Assembly (NCBI RefSeq): GCF_004327285.1
Contig: NZ_QJUI01000024.1
Span: 1-64,000, forward strand
DNA length: 64,000 nucleotides
Direction: 5' to 3'
Origin: Phytopseudomonas daroniae
GTDB lineage: Bacteria > Pseudomonadota > Gammaproteobacteria > Pseudomonadales > Pseudomonadaceae
The position numbers and the translations under genes were made by a program. Positions 8,849 to 16,846 of this stretch are shown in pieces. How positions within the stretch are numbered: position 1 is the first letter of the stretch; each line of letters opens with the position of its first letter. The notes beneath the pieces are model-generated. The model was not told the DNA's origin. It saw only the letters and a list, made by a program, of their open reading frames with translations, and made no database searches.

Positions 8849-9096
8849 GCCTTACCTCCGTTGCGGGTCGGGGCAGCGCTGCTGCGCACTCGAACCGGAT
8901 TGGCCTGCTGACCTGAGTAAACTCAGGAAACAAACGCAGGCTAGGCAGGGCTGGTGTCACCACTGTGAAGCTTTGGTGATGCTTGTGTGACAGCTCCCGC
9001 GGAGGGTGCACATCGGTGCTGGCGAACGATCGGGTTCAGTCTTGCCGCAACCTTGCTTACCATGTGCGACCGATAGCCTTTGAGCGCACGCACCGA

Positions 9097-9390
9097 ATGT
9101 TCTTCATCAGAAACCTGGGTTTGCCCTTCATCCTCATAGCCGGTGGCCTGGTCGCGCTGATGGGCCTGGTGTTGCTGTCCCAGCAGAGCGGCTCGTTCGC
9201 GTCTTGGGCGCAGACCGCGCGGGCGATTTTTCCCTGGATGATCCTGCTGCCGGCGTGCGGTGCGTTGTGGGCCACGCAGCGGTTGCTGCAGATCTGGCGC
9301 TGGCGCCGCGGCACCCTGGATGGCGGCTGTGAGCGCTGCACGGGCGTGATGGCAGGCGACCGCTGCCGGATGTGCGGCCAGCGGCGTTGA
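9097..9390 (+). CDS. Small membrane protein with C-terminal zinc-ribbon-like cysteines
   Basis: A 97-residue protein if started at the ATG at 9097; the frame is open further upstream, but that extension looks like leader. Two hydrophobic segments are visible (about residues 7-28 and 44-62), the first starting LPFILIAGGLVALMGLV. A basic stretch then leads to a C-terminal CERC-x7-CRMCG pattern that could bind a metal. I do not recognise the family. It lies between olsB (divergent) and the cardiolipin-synthase-like gene on the same strand 117 bp downstream, so a membrane-lipid link is possible but speculative. Confidence 0.5.
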   Translation: MFFIRNLGLPFILIAGGLVALMGLVLLSQQSGSFASWAQTARAIFPWMILLPACGALWATQRLLQIWRWRRGTLDGGCERCTGVMAGDRCRMCGQRR

Positions 9391-9507
9391 TTTGCCATGC
9401 GCACCGTGCTTTGCAAGGCGTACCCGGACGGCTATCGTGGCGCATCCCCCACCTCTCTGCCGAGATGCCATGTGCCCGTCGTCCCATTTTCCTTCTGTGC
9501 GTGATTG

Positions 9508-10665
9508 ATGGCCGGTCAGGTATTTCCCTGGCGGGAAGGTAATCGCTTCACCCTGCTCAACGATGGGCCGGTCTTTTTCCCGCGGATGATCGCGTGCATC
9601 GACGCCGCCCTTGAGACGGTCGAGATCGAGCAGTATCTGGTGGTCAGTAGTGCCTGCACCGACGCCCTGTTGCGTGCCCTGTGCGAGGCCGCGCGACGCG
9701 GCGTGACGGTGCGTTGCCTGTTCGATGCCTTCGGCTGCCAGGGCCTCAGTCTGCGCGACCGCCAATCGATGCTCGATGCCGGCGTACAACTGCGCTGGTA
9801 CAACCCGCTGCGCTGGCGCCGTGGCATGCGCAACCTGTACCGCGATCACCGCAAATTACTGGTGATCGACGAGCGAACCGCCTTTGTAGGTGGAACCGGC
9901 TCCACCGATGAGTTCTGGACGCCCGGCGAGCCGGTGAGCGCCTGGCATGAGGTGATGGTGGAAATCGACGGGCCGCTGGTGGCCGACTGGCTGCAACTGT
10001 TCGACCGCCAGTGGCAGGCCAACAATGCCCGGTTCGCCTGGCGCCCGTACCTCACACCGCATCGCAAGCCGCTGCCCCATCTGCCGCCAGCCGGGCCGGG
10101 CTGGGGCAGGGTCGCCTATGCCGATGCCCGTCAGCATCGCGACATCCTGCAATCGCTGATCCGTGCACTGAACGGTGCGCAACGGCGCGTGTGGCTGGCC
10201 ACCCCGTACTTTTTGCCCACCTGGAAAGTCCGCCGTGCGCTGCGCAAGGCAGCGGCGCGGGGCGTCGACGTTCGCCTGCTGCTCAGTGGCCGGCACACCG
10301 ATAACCCGCCCGTGCGCTTTGCCGGGCAGCGTTACTACCCGCGGCTGCTCAAGGCGGGCGTGCGGATCTTCGAGTTTCGTCCGCGTTTCCTGCATCTGAA
10401 GATGGTGCTGGTGGACGACTGGAGCAGCGTCGGTTCCTGCAACTTCGACCACTGGAACCTGCGCTTCAACCTCGACGCCAACGTCGAGACCCTGGATGCG
10501 GACTTCACCCAGGCGGTGCTGCAGAGTTTCGAAACCGATTTCCCGCAGAGTCGCGAGGTCGATTTGCAGATGTGGCAGGCGCGGCCGTTCTGGAAACGTC
10601 TGCGTCAGCGCCTGTGGGGCTGGCTGGATCGCCTGGTGGTCAATCTGCTCGATCGGCGTCGTTGA
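9508..10665 (+). CDS. Cardiolipin synthase-like phospholipase D (ClsB type)
   Basis: A 385-residue protein starting at ATG 9508 (an in-frame TTG is adjacent upstream). It carries two phospholipase D HxKx4D motifs: HRKLLVID near residue 115 and HLKMVLVD near residue 296. The spacing, and the absence of N-terminal transmembrane helices, resemble ClsB/ClsC rather than ClsA. Such enzymes form cardiolipin at the inner membrane by phosphatidyl transfer. It sits by the ornithine-lipid genes, so this corner of the chromosome is devoted to membrane lipids. The exact donor and acceptor lipids cannot be told from sequence. Confidence 0.82.
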   Translation: MAGQVFPWREGNRFTLLNDGPVFFPRMIACIDAALETVEIEQYLVVSSACTDALLRALCEAARRGVTVRCLFDAFGCQGLSLRDRQSMLDAGVQLRWYNPLRWRRGMRNLYRDHRKLLVIDERTAFVGGTGSTDEFWTPGEPVSAWHEVMVEIDGPLVADWLQLFDRQWQANNARFAWRPYLTPHRKPLPHLPPAGPGWGRVAYADARQHRDILQSLIRALNGAQRRVWLATPYFLPTWKVRRALRKAAARGVDVRLLLSGRHTDNPPVRFAGQRYYPRLLKAGVRIFEFRPRFLHLKMVLVDDWSSVGSCNFDHWNLRFNLDANVETLDADFTQAVLQSFETDFPQSREVDLQMWQARPFWKRLRQRLWGWLDRLVVNLLDRRR

Positions 10666-10706
10666 TACGAGCCAGCATGCGCAGGTAAAGGCGTATGGCC
10701 TGCGGG

Positions 10707-11606
10707 TTAATCTTCCGGTATCTGATCCGTATTCAACTCCCATAAGACATCGAGAACGTGCTGCGTCGAGCGTTCCAGATCTTTGCTTCGATGGGCGATC
10801 CCGAGTTGTCGCCACAGCGTAGGATGTATGGAGCGCATGAGGATTCTTGCGTCGGGTTGCGGTGTCGACGCTTCGTGGGGAAGCAGCGTTGCGCCATATC
10901 CCGCAGCGACGAGACTTTTGATCGCATCGTTGTAGTTCAACTGAATACGAGGTACCGGCTGCTTTTCAGCATGGACAAACCAGTCGGCAACCAGCCTCGA
11001 TAGCTGAGTACTTTTGTCATTCAGAATCAGCGGTTGATCCACCATCCATTCTGGCGTCACCCTATCGGGGCAATCCCAGCGAGCGGGTACGAAAGCCATC
11101 ACGGGATCACGTCTCCACGGCTCGATATGCAGGTTTTTAACGGCTGACTGCGGCAGTGCGACCAAGCCAATTTCCAATTGGCCCTCGGCAAGGTTCTTCA
11201 GTGTTTCCTGTGATGTCAGTACGGATACCTGAACATCTATTGCCGGGTGGCGCTCGCTCAATATCTCCAACGCCTGCGGCAACAGTTGGGCGAGTGCGCC
11301 TGTAGAGGCGCCTAGTCGTACACGTCCGGTCAGTCCTTGCACCTGTCGCTTTACTTCGTCCAGCGCTTGCTCGGCATCCGCCAGTAAGCGGCGTGCACGT
11401 TCAATCAATGTGTAGCCAATCGCAGAGGGCTGAATGTTTCCTCGAGTACGGGTGAGGAGCTTGCCGCCAACACGCGATTCCAGCTCCGATATATGCAGGC
11501 TGACGGTTGGCGGCGCGAGATTCAGCAGTGTGGCCGCTTCGGCAAACGAACCCAAGTCAGCGACGGCAACCAGTGTGCGCAGGCGATCCAGGCTGATTTC
11601 ACGCAT
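10707..11606 (-). CDS. LysR-family regulator divergent from argC
   Basis: A 299-residue LysR protein. The N-terminal HTH is clear (LRTLVAVADLGSFAEAATLLNLAPPTVSLHISELE, shown in the usual position 8-42). It is followed by the linker helix and a two-lobed substrate domain beginning near residue 90 (VRLGASTGALAQLLPQAL). It diverges from argC over 106 bp with a palindromic AT-rich operator between, the standard LysR-target arrangement. It probably senses a metabolite of the pathway in which this ArgC works. The gene and argC are visibly less GC-rich than their neighbours, hinting at transfer. Confidence 0.85.
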   Translation of the reverse strand: MREISLDRLRTLVAVADLGSFAEAATLLNLAPPTVSLHISELESRVGGKLLTRTRGNIQPSAIGYTLIERARRLLADAEQALDEVKRQVQGLTGRVRLGASTGALAQLLPQALEILSERHPAIDVQVSVLTSQETLKNLAEGQLEIGLVALPQSAVKNLHIEPWRRDPVMAFVPARWDCPDRVTPEWMVDQPLILNDKSTQLSRLVADWFVHAEKQPVPRIQLNYNDAIKSLVAAGYGATLLPHEASTPQPDARILMRSIHPTLWRQLGIAHRSKDLERSTQHVLDVLWELNTDQIPED

Positions 11607-11628
11607 CAGTAGCTCGATTCAGAAAATA

Positions 11629-11652
11629 TGAATTATAGGTTTTATAAATTCA
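11629..11652. promoter_or_regulatory. Candidate LysR operator before argC
   Basis: TGAATT-ATAGGTTTTATA-AATTCA is an imperfect dyad rich in A and T, lying in the gap between the divergent LysR gene and argC. Its left half TGAATTATA mirrors the right half (complement TGAATTTATA). This matches the T-N11-A character of LysR sites. It begins 23 bp from the regulator's start and ends 61 bp before argC. Confidence 0.5.
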
Positions 11653-11712
11653 ACTTTTACAACTTTATTGGTTCTTGGAGGATGAGATTTCTTCTCCAAG
11701 AGTTGAAGACTC

Positions 11713-12642
11713 ATGAAATATCCGACTGTATTTATCGACGGCGACCAAGGCACCACCGGCTTGCAGATTCACCAGCGTCTGCGTAATCGAAGCGATCTCA
11801 AGTTGATAACGCTGGCTCCCAAGCATCGTAAGGACTCCAGGCGTCGTGCCGAGGCCATCAATACCTGTGATTTTGCGATTCTTTGCTTGCCCGATCCGGC
11901 GTCCCGTGACGCTGTGGCAGCTATTGAAAACCCTGATGTCAGGGTCATTGATGCAAGTTCCGCGCATCGTACTCATCCAGATTGGATCTATGGCTTTGCC
12001 GAGATGGATTCCGGACAGCCTCGGCGAATCGCGATGGCGAACCGGGTCAGTAACCCAGGTTGCTACCCCACTGGCGCGATTGGATTGCTAAGACCATTGT
12101 TGAGAGCTGGCTTAGTGCGACGAGATTATCCCGCGGTCATCCATGCCGTATCCGGGTATTCCGGGAAAGGCCGAACCGGCATTGATGAGTACGAAGGAGA
12201 GCAGTCCATACTGGCTCCGGCATTTCAGGTCTATGGTCTTGGCCTCGCTCATAAGCATGTTCCGGAAATTCAGCAGCAAAGTGGGCTGACAGAGCGGCCT
12301 GTCTTCGTGCCTGCCTATGGGGCCTTTCGGCAGGGCATCGTGCTAACCGTTGCACTGCACAGCCGCTTTCTAGCCGAGGGCGTCAACGCCCGGCAGCTAC
12401 ATGAGTGCCTAGAAATGCACTACCGCGCTACGAAGCACGTTCAAGTAATGCCGAGGCATGAGGCGAATGAGCTGACTCATCTGGATCCTCAATCACTCAA
12501 TGGAAGCGATGGAATGCGACTAGCCATCCTGGATAACGAGGGATCGGGACAGGTTTTACTGGCGGCAGTTTTCGACAATCTTGGGAAGGGAGCAGCCGGG
12601 GCTGCGGTGCAGAATTTAGATCTGATGATGAGTGGTGTGTGA
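11713..12642 (+). CDS. argC: N-acetyl-gamma-glutamyl-phosphate reductase, short type (ArgC2)
   Basis: A 309-residue protein of the short ArgC type. It starts TVFIDGDQGTTGLQIHQRL, an NADP-binding turn in which GDQGTTG replaces the G-x-GYTG of long ArgC. The catalytic cysteine lies in SNPGCYPTG (about residue 117), and the substrate block is SGYSGKGR. The enzyme reduces N-acetylglutamyl phosphate to the semialdehyde in arginine synthesis. It stands alone with a dedicated LysR regulator rather than with arginine genes, so it is probably a second, differently controlled copy. A variant substrate is possible. The ribosome site is weak. Confidence 0.85.
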   Translation: MKYPTVFIDGDQGTTGLQIHQRLRNRSDLKLITLAPKHRKDSRRRAEAINTCDFAILCLPDPASRDAVAAIENPDVRVIDASSAHRTHPDWIYGFAEMDSGQPRRIAMANRVSNPGCYPTGAIGLLRPLLRAGLVRRDYPAVIHAVSGYSGKGRTGIDEYEGEQSILAPAFQVYGLGLAHKHVPEIQQQSGLTERPVFVPAYGAFRQGIVLTVALHSRFLAEGVNARQLHECLEMHYRATKHVQVMPRHEANELTHLDPQSLNGSDGMRLAILDNEGSGQVLLAAVFDNLGKGAAGAAVQNLDLMMSGV

Positions 12643-12786
12643 GCGGAGTGATCTGCAGGTGTATCTGGGTATCGCTTTCTACAGACAGTGGGCATCTCCC
12701 AGTAGGGAGTTCGTGGGGATCAGATGTCCTCGATTGCTGCGTTCGCCCAGCTACTCCAGTAGCCGGGCGAACGGCGCTATCGCCGC

Positions 12787-13878
12787 TTAGCGGTAGCGTT
12801 CCAGCCAATGGGCGTAGGGGGCTGGCAGTGTCCAGGAGGCTTTGTCGACGCCCAGTTCCTTGGCGGCGAAGTATGGCCAGTGCGGGTCGGCCAGGTGGGC
12901 GCGGCCGATCGAGACCAGGTCGAGGTGGCCGGCTTTCAGCGCGTCTTCCGCCAACTGCGGCGCACCGAAGCCCCAGGCGGAGGTTACGGGCAGGTCGGCT
13001 TCGCGGCGCACGCGCTCGGCGATGGGGCCCATGAATGCCGGGCCCCATGGGATGTTGGTATCGGGGATGGTAAAGCCGACGCTGACGCTCAACAGATCCA
13101 GGCCGCCAGCCTTGAAGCGGCGAGCCAGTTCGATGGATTCGTCGAGGGTCTGCTCGTCACGGCCGTCGTACTCGAGCACTCCGAAGCGGGCGGTCAGCGG
13201 CAGGTGCTCCGGCCAGACTTCGCGGACGGCGGCGAGGGTTTCCAGCATGAAGCGGCTGCGGTTTTCGAAGCTGCCACCGTAGGCATCGGTGCGCTGGTTG
13301 GAGTGCTCGGAGAAGAAGCTCTGGCCCAGGTAGCCGTGGGCGAAGTGCAGCTCGATCCATTCGAAGCCGGCGTCACGGGCGCGGCGGGCGGCGTCGACGA
13401 AGTTCTGGCGCACACGGGCGATGTCTTCCAGGGTCATGGCGCGCGGCACTTTCGGCAGGTTGGCACCAAAGGCGATGGCGGACGGCGCGATGGTTTCCCA
13501 TCCGCGCGAATCGTTGTCCGCGATGTGGTCATCACCTTCCCACGGGCGGTTGGCGCTGGCTTTGCGGCCGGCGTGGGCGATCTGGATGCCTGGCACGGAG
13601 CCGGCAGCCTTGATGGCTTTGACCACCGGGATGAATGCCTGGGCGTGCTCATCGCTCCAGATGCCGGCGCAACCCGGGGTAATGCGGCCTTCCGGCGCCA
13701 CGGCGGTGGCCTCGACGACCAGCAGACCAGCGCCGCCACGGGCCAGGCTGGCCAGGTGAACGTGGTGCCAATCGTTGATGACGCCGTCTTCAGCCATGTA
13801 CTGGCACATCGGCGGGATGGCGATGCGGTTGCGAAGGGTAACGTCTTTCAGCTTGAAGGGTTCGAACAGCGCAGACAT
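12787..13878 (-). CDS. xenA: Old-yellow-enzyme ene-reductase XenA
   Basis: A 363-residue FMN flavoprotein very close to Pseudomonas XenA as I remember it. Key blocks are FKLKDVTLRNRIAIPPMCQYMAEDG with active-site Cys near residue 25, IQIAHAGRKAS with the substrate-binding His near 101, the HFAHGYLGQSFFS block near 178-193, and ARFGVLEYDG. The family reduces activated C=C bonds of enones, and reduces nitro and nitrate-ester xenobiotics, with NADPH. It shares a control region with a divergent ArsR-type regulator whose likely operator is a perfect dyad at 13913-13930. Full length and apparently intact. Confidence 0.92.
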   Translation of the reverse strand: MSALFEPFKLKDVTLRNRIAIPPMCQYMAEDGVINDWHHVHLASLARGGAGLLVVEATAVAPEGRITPGCAGIWSDEHAQAFIPVVKAIKAAGSVPGIQIAHAGRKASANRPWEGDDHIADNDSRGWETIAPSAIAFGANLPKVPRAMTLEDIARVRQNFVDAARRARDAGFEWIELHFAHGYLGQSFFSEHSNQRTDAYGGSFENRSRFMLETLAAVREVWPEHLPLTARFGVLEYDGRDEQTLDESIELARRFKAGGLDLLSVSVGFTIPDTNIPWGPAFMGPIAERVRREADLPVTSAWGFGAPQLAEDALKAGHLDLVSIGRAHLADPHWPYFAAKELGVDKASWTLPAPYAHWLERYR

Positions 13879-13912
13879 GGACAGACTCCGGATGGTTCGT
13901 TCATTTACGTTT

Positions 13913-13930
13913 GTTCGATCATAATCGAAC
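13913..13930. promoter_or_regulatory. Perfect dyad operator between xenA and arsR-type gene
   Basis: GTTCGAT-CATA-ATCGAAC is a perfect 7-bp dyad with a 4-bp spacer. It lies 34 bp before xenA and 37 bp before the chosen start of the divergent ArsR protein. ArsR repressors bind such dyads. Repression of both genes with release by an enone or thiol-reactive compound is the natural guess. Confidence 0.6.
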
Positions 13931-13967
13931 TATGGCAATTGTCGATAGCCTCGTTATCATGTGCAGC

Positions 13968-14267
13968 ATGCGAGCCTTCAAACATCCCGATCCCAGCGAC
14001 CTGACTCTCGAGCGTCTGCTTTACGCCCTGAGCGATCCTGTCCGCCTGGAAATCGTTCGCTGCCTGTCAGGTGTGCCGGAAGCCACCTGCGGTGAACTCG
14101 ATGGCGGCCGCCCGAAGTCCAGCATGTCCCACCATTTCCGGGTGCTACGCGATGCCGGCCTGGTGCATACCCGCAATATCGGTACCACGCACATGAACTC
14201 GCTGCGCGCCGATGAGCTGAATACACGCTTCCCTGGACTGCTGGCCGCCATCCTGCTGCAGCAGTGA
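13968..14267 (+). CDS. ArsR-family winged-helix regulator
   Basis: A 99-residue protein if started at ATG 13968; in-frame ATGs at 13932 and 13959 would add residues that do not look conserved. The winged helix is obvious: LLYALSDPVRLEIVRCLSG, then SSMSHHFRVLRDAGLVHTRNIGTTH with the recognition helix. It has no CVC metal motif of classic ArsR, so it probably responds to an organic or redox signal. It diverges from xenA over a palindromic operator and most likely represses xenA and itself. Confidence 0.8.
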   Translation: MRAFKHPDPSDLTLERLLYALSDPVRLEIVRCLSGVPEATCGELDGGRPKSSMSHHFRVLRDAGLVHTRNIGTTHMNSLRADELNTRFPGLLAAILLQQ

Positions 14268-14548
14268 TCGCGGGCTTTTGCGATACCTTTCATTCGAACT
14301 GATGATTTCTCCCTGCGGCCTCAGCTGAAAAGGTTGCCGCTGCACACGCTCATACCCGCTGCGTACGCACATCGATGGAGACCTCGATCTGGTTTTCCAG
14401 ATGGGCCTCGACAGGCCACGGAGCCCTATGCACGTTTTCGCAGCGTCACGAGTGGATCGAGCGCCCTCATCGAGAGTGTGATTGGCCCAAGGGGGTCAGG
14501 AAGCGAGTGGCGTGACGAGCGGTATCCATACAGTGCGAACCGATTTAC

Positions 14549-14848
14549 ATGTCTTTGCCTCACAAGCTTATGGACAAATATATAAATAGATTCACTGCTG
14601 AAACAGGTTGTCAGCTCGACCTCGAAAGAGGCCCGACGGGCATATGTTTCAAAGCCATGTCTGCGAGCGGTCAATGCGTAGGGCGCAGGTATCTGAGCAC
14701 CGCACAACTCGCCAACTGTGCACTGGTGCAAGCGGTGTTTCTCGACTTCATCGCCCAAACAAAAAGGGCGTTGGAGTCGGGGGACAAGGGAATCGCTGGC
14801 AATATCCATCCCTGTGACGATGAGGCCGATTCGACGTCGGGGTTATGA
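14549..14848 (+). CDS. Small hypothetical protein
   Basis: A possible 99-residue protein (92 if started at ATG 14570). It has a cationic N-terminal part (MDKYINRFTAETGCQL), a central SASGQCVGRRYLSTAQL segment and an alpha-helical stretch ending QTKRALESG. Composition is that of a real soluble protein, and nothing overlaps it in another believable frame. I do not recognise the family. The 281 bp upstream carries no gene I can see, and the start has no strong ribosome site. Confidence 0.4.
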   Translation: MSLPHKLMDKYINRFTAETGCQLDLERGPTGICFKAMSASGQCVGRRYLSTAQLANCALVQAVFLDFIAQTKRALESGDKGIAGNIHPCDDEADSTSGL

Positions 14849-15044
14849 CTGCGCCGTAATTGAAACGCCTGCAGTAGAGGGTTAGTGGATGGTTTGTTCG
14901 TTAGCAGGGTTTCGATGGGTAGCTTGACGGGTATGGCAGTGGCTTTTTGCGTAAACCCCATGGAGTAAGGCAGTTCTGCAGCTACCTTGCCTGACGCGCC
15001 CTGCTTACAGTGCAGCGTCGTTCGCTTACGCAGGCCTTTACCTC

Positions 15045-15584
15045 ATGAATCTCTGGTTTCGTCTTTTTCTGATGCTCCTGCGCCGACCATGGCGCCGGCC
15101 GGTACCTGCTTTTGAAACCACTGTCGTACGCATGCGCGTCTGGCCGCTGGATCTGGATCTGAACCGCCATGTCACCAACGGTCGCTACTTCACTCTCTCC
15201 GATGTCGGGCGTATGGATTACGTGCTGCGCAGTGGCGCGTTTCAGGTTGCCCTGCGCCATCGTGCTCTGCCCATCGTCGGCGACGTGTGGGGCAAGTTCC
15301 GCCGCGAGCTGAAGCTGTTCGAAGCTTTCGAGATTCACACCCGTATGCTGGGTTGGGATGACAAGTGGAGTTTCGTCGAGCACCGTTTCGTCAAGGCTGG
15401 TCGGGTGGTGGGCGTGGTCATCATGCGTGGGTTGTTTCGGGGGCCGAAAGGCAACGTGCCGCCGGCAGAATATGCCCGCGAACTGGGTTTGCCGGAGCAA
15501 TCCCCGGAACTGCCGTCCTGGCTGACGAACTGGTCTGAGAGTTGCGAGCAACTGAGCAACCAGTTGCGTAGCGAGCAGGAGTAA
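15045..15584 (+). CDS. Acyl-CoA thioesterase-like hotdog protein (THEM6 type)
   Basis: A 179-residue protein. After a hydrophobic N-terminus (MNLWFRLFLMLLRRPW) comes the hotdog-fold signature LDLDLNRHVTNGRYFTLSDVGRMDY, then LPIVGDVWGKFRREL and the HTRMLGWDDKWSFVEHRF strand pair. This is the 4HBT/THEM6-like branch, whose members hydrolyse acyl-thioesters. The conserved Asn/His segment LNRHVTNG is where the catalytic Asp/Asn lies in this branch. Substrate not determinable. It stands alone; about 270 bp on its downstream side contain no other gene. Confidence 0.75.
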   Translation: MNLWFRLFLMLLRRPWRRPVPAFETTVVRMRVWPLDLDLNRHVTNGRYFTLSDVGRMDYVLRSGAFQVALRHRALPIVGDVWGKFRRELKLFEAFEIHTRMLGWDDKWSFVEHRFVKAGRVVGVVIMRGLFRGPKGNVPPAEYARELGLPEQSPELPSWLTNWSESCEQLSNQLRSEQE

Positions 15585-15853
15585 ACAGGCTGAACATCGC
15601 GTAGCCATGGAGCCTTCAGGCTGCTCGGAGGGTTCAGATTACCCTCTAGACGTAAACCGGCTCTATCGATTGTGAGACCCCGTCTCCTGGGGCAAAGGGC
15701 AACATTCCCCGGAGCGTTGCCTGAGGCCCAACCGAGTGATCGGCAGGTTATCCCAGTGAAGCGAAACACCTTTCCACGCAGTATGATGGCGCATCGCTAT
15801 TTCATGCGGTGCGCTTGTCACGCTCCGGCATGAGGCTTTGCATCGGAGAGGGC

Positions 15854-16846
15854 ATGGGCACGGAACCGCTGAGCAAACCGCAACTCAAGGAGCTGGTGCG
15901 ACGCGTCATCGTTGCCCAGGGAAATGCCTTCATCAAGGAGCTGCTGCGTGGCACCAGCGCCAGGATCGGGGCGACCAAGGAAGACTTTGCCGCCAACCTG
16001 GACGCCGCCATCGATGCCGATGAGCTTACCCAGGAAAACCTAGAAGCCTGGCTGGCGGAAGTCGAGGGTTGGGGCGATCAGCACCTTTACCTAATCGAGC
16101 CCCCGCAGATCGAGCCCGGCGCGCTCGCCGCCGGTATCGCGGCAAGCCCACATGCCGGTGCACTGAGTGCGAGCGCCAGTCTGGAGTTTCCCGAGACGCT
16201 GGAGCTGAAGCATATCGGTCTGGGCAACGGCGGTCTGTCGATGGTCTGGCATCAGTGCAAGGCCGGTTGGAATCGCTGGAAGCCAAAGGACTTCGTTGTT
16301 GAAGAAGGGCTGGAGCGTTATCGCTTCGATGCTTATCGGCAACGCCTCGACCGCAGTGTCGTCCGCTACGAATGGCGTTTCGGCGATCCCTATTGCGCGA
16401 TTCTGATCCACCGCAACCCCGACATCGACCACAAGGCCGTCTTCCAGGATATCCGCGCGACGCTGGCGGCCATCGGCTGCTCGGATACTGCCCCGGTGCC
16501 GATTCCGCTCAACCAGGCGGTGAAGGTGGCAGCGGCGAAAGGAAAGGGCGTGCATTCGACCCGCTTCGAGCTCGATGGCGGCTATGTGGAAATGGCGTCG
16601 ACCCTGGCAGAAGGCGGAATCGAAGCCGTGGAGCCGGTGCGCGTGGTGCTACAGGCCGTGGATACGGGCCAGTTCGACCGGGCGCAGGGCATGCTGCATT
16701 TTGCCGCCGAGGAGCATGGCACGAGTCGGCGAATCGCCGTTCAGGTCTATGGCCGCGAGGCCAGGTTGCGGATCTGGGCGCAGTGCAAGCGCGAGGACAT
16801 CGTGCGCATCGTCGAGCTGCTCTGGGAGTACAACAACGCGCCATGA
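15854..16846 (+). CDS. Hypothetical protein, first gene of two-gene operon with hydrolase
   Basis: A 330-residue soluble protein started at ATG 15854, which has GGAGAGG just upstream; an in-frame ATG lies 45 bp earlier. The first 75 residues are helical and charged (LKELVRRVIVAQGNAFIKELLRG, then an Asp/Glu-rich AAIDADELTQENLEAWLAE). The rest is mixed alpha/beta, with two hydrophobic strands near AILIHRNPDIDHKAVF and a C-terminal helix RIVELLWEYNN. I recognise no domain. Its stop overlaps the start of the next gene (ATGA), so the two are translationally coupled and probably work together. There are no transmembrane segments or signal peptide. Confidence 0.7.
   Translation: MGTEPLSKPQLKELVRRVIVAQGNAFIKELLRGTSARIGATKEDFAANLDAAIDADELTQENLEAWLAEVEGWGDQHLYLIEPPQIEPGALAAGIAASPHAGALSASASLEFPETLELKHIGLGNGGLSMVWHQCKAGWNRWKPKDFVVEEGLERYRFDAYRQRLDRSVVRYEWRFGDPYCAILIHRNPDIDHKAVFQDIRATLAAIGCSDTAPVPIPLNQAVKVAAAKGKGVHSTRFELDGGYVEMASTLAEGGIEAVEPVRVVLQAVDTGQFDRAQGMLHFAAEEHGTSRRIAVQVYGREARLRIWAQCKREDIVRIVELLWEYNNAP

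Noticed and set aside
16372..16842. N-terminal extension of the hydrolase frame back into the upstream gene
   Set aside because: It overlaps the 330-residue protein's frame and gives Arg/Pro-rich nonsense; the ATGA overlap at 16843 is the natural start.
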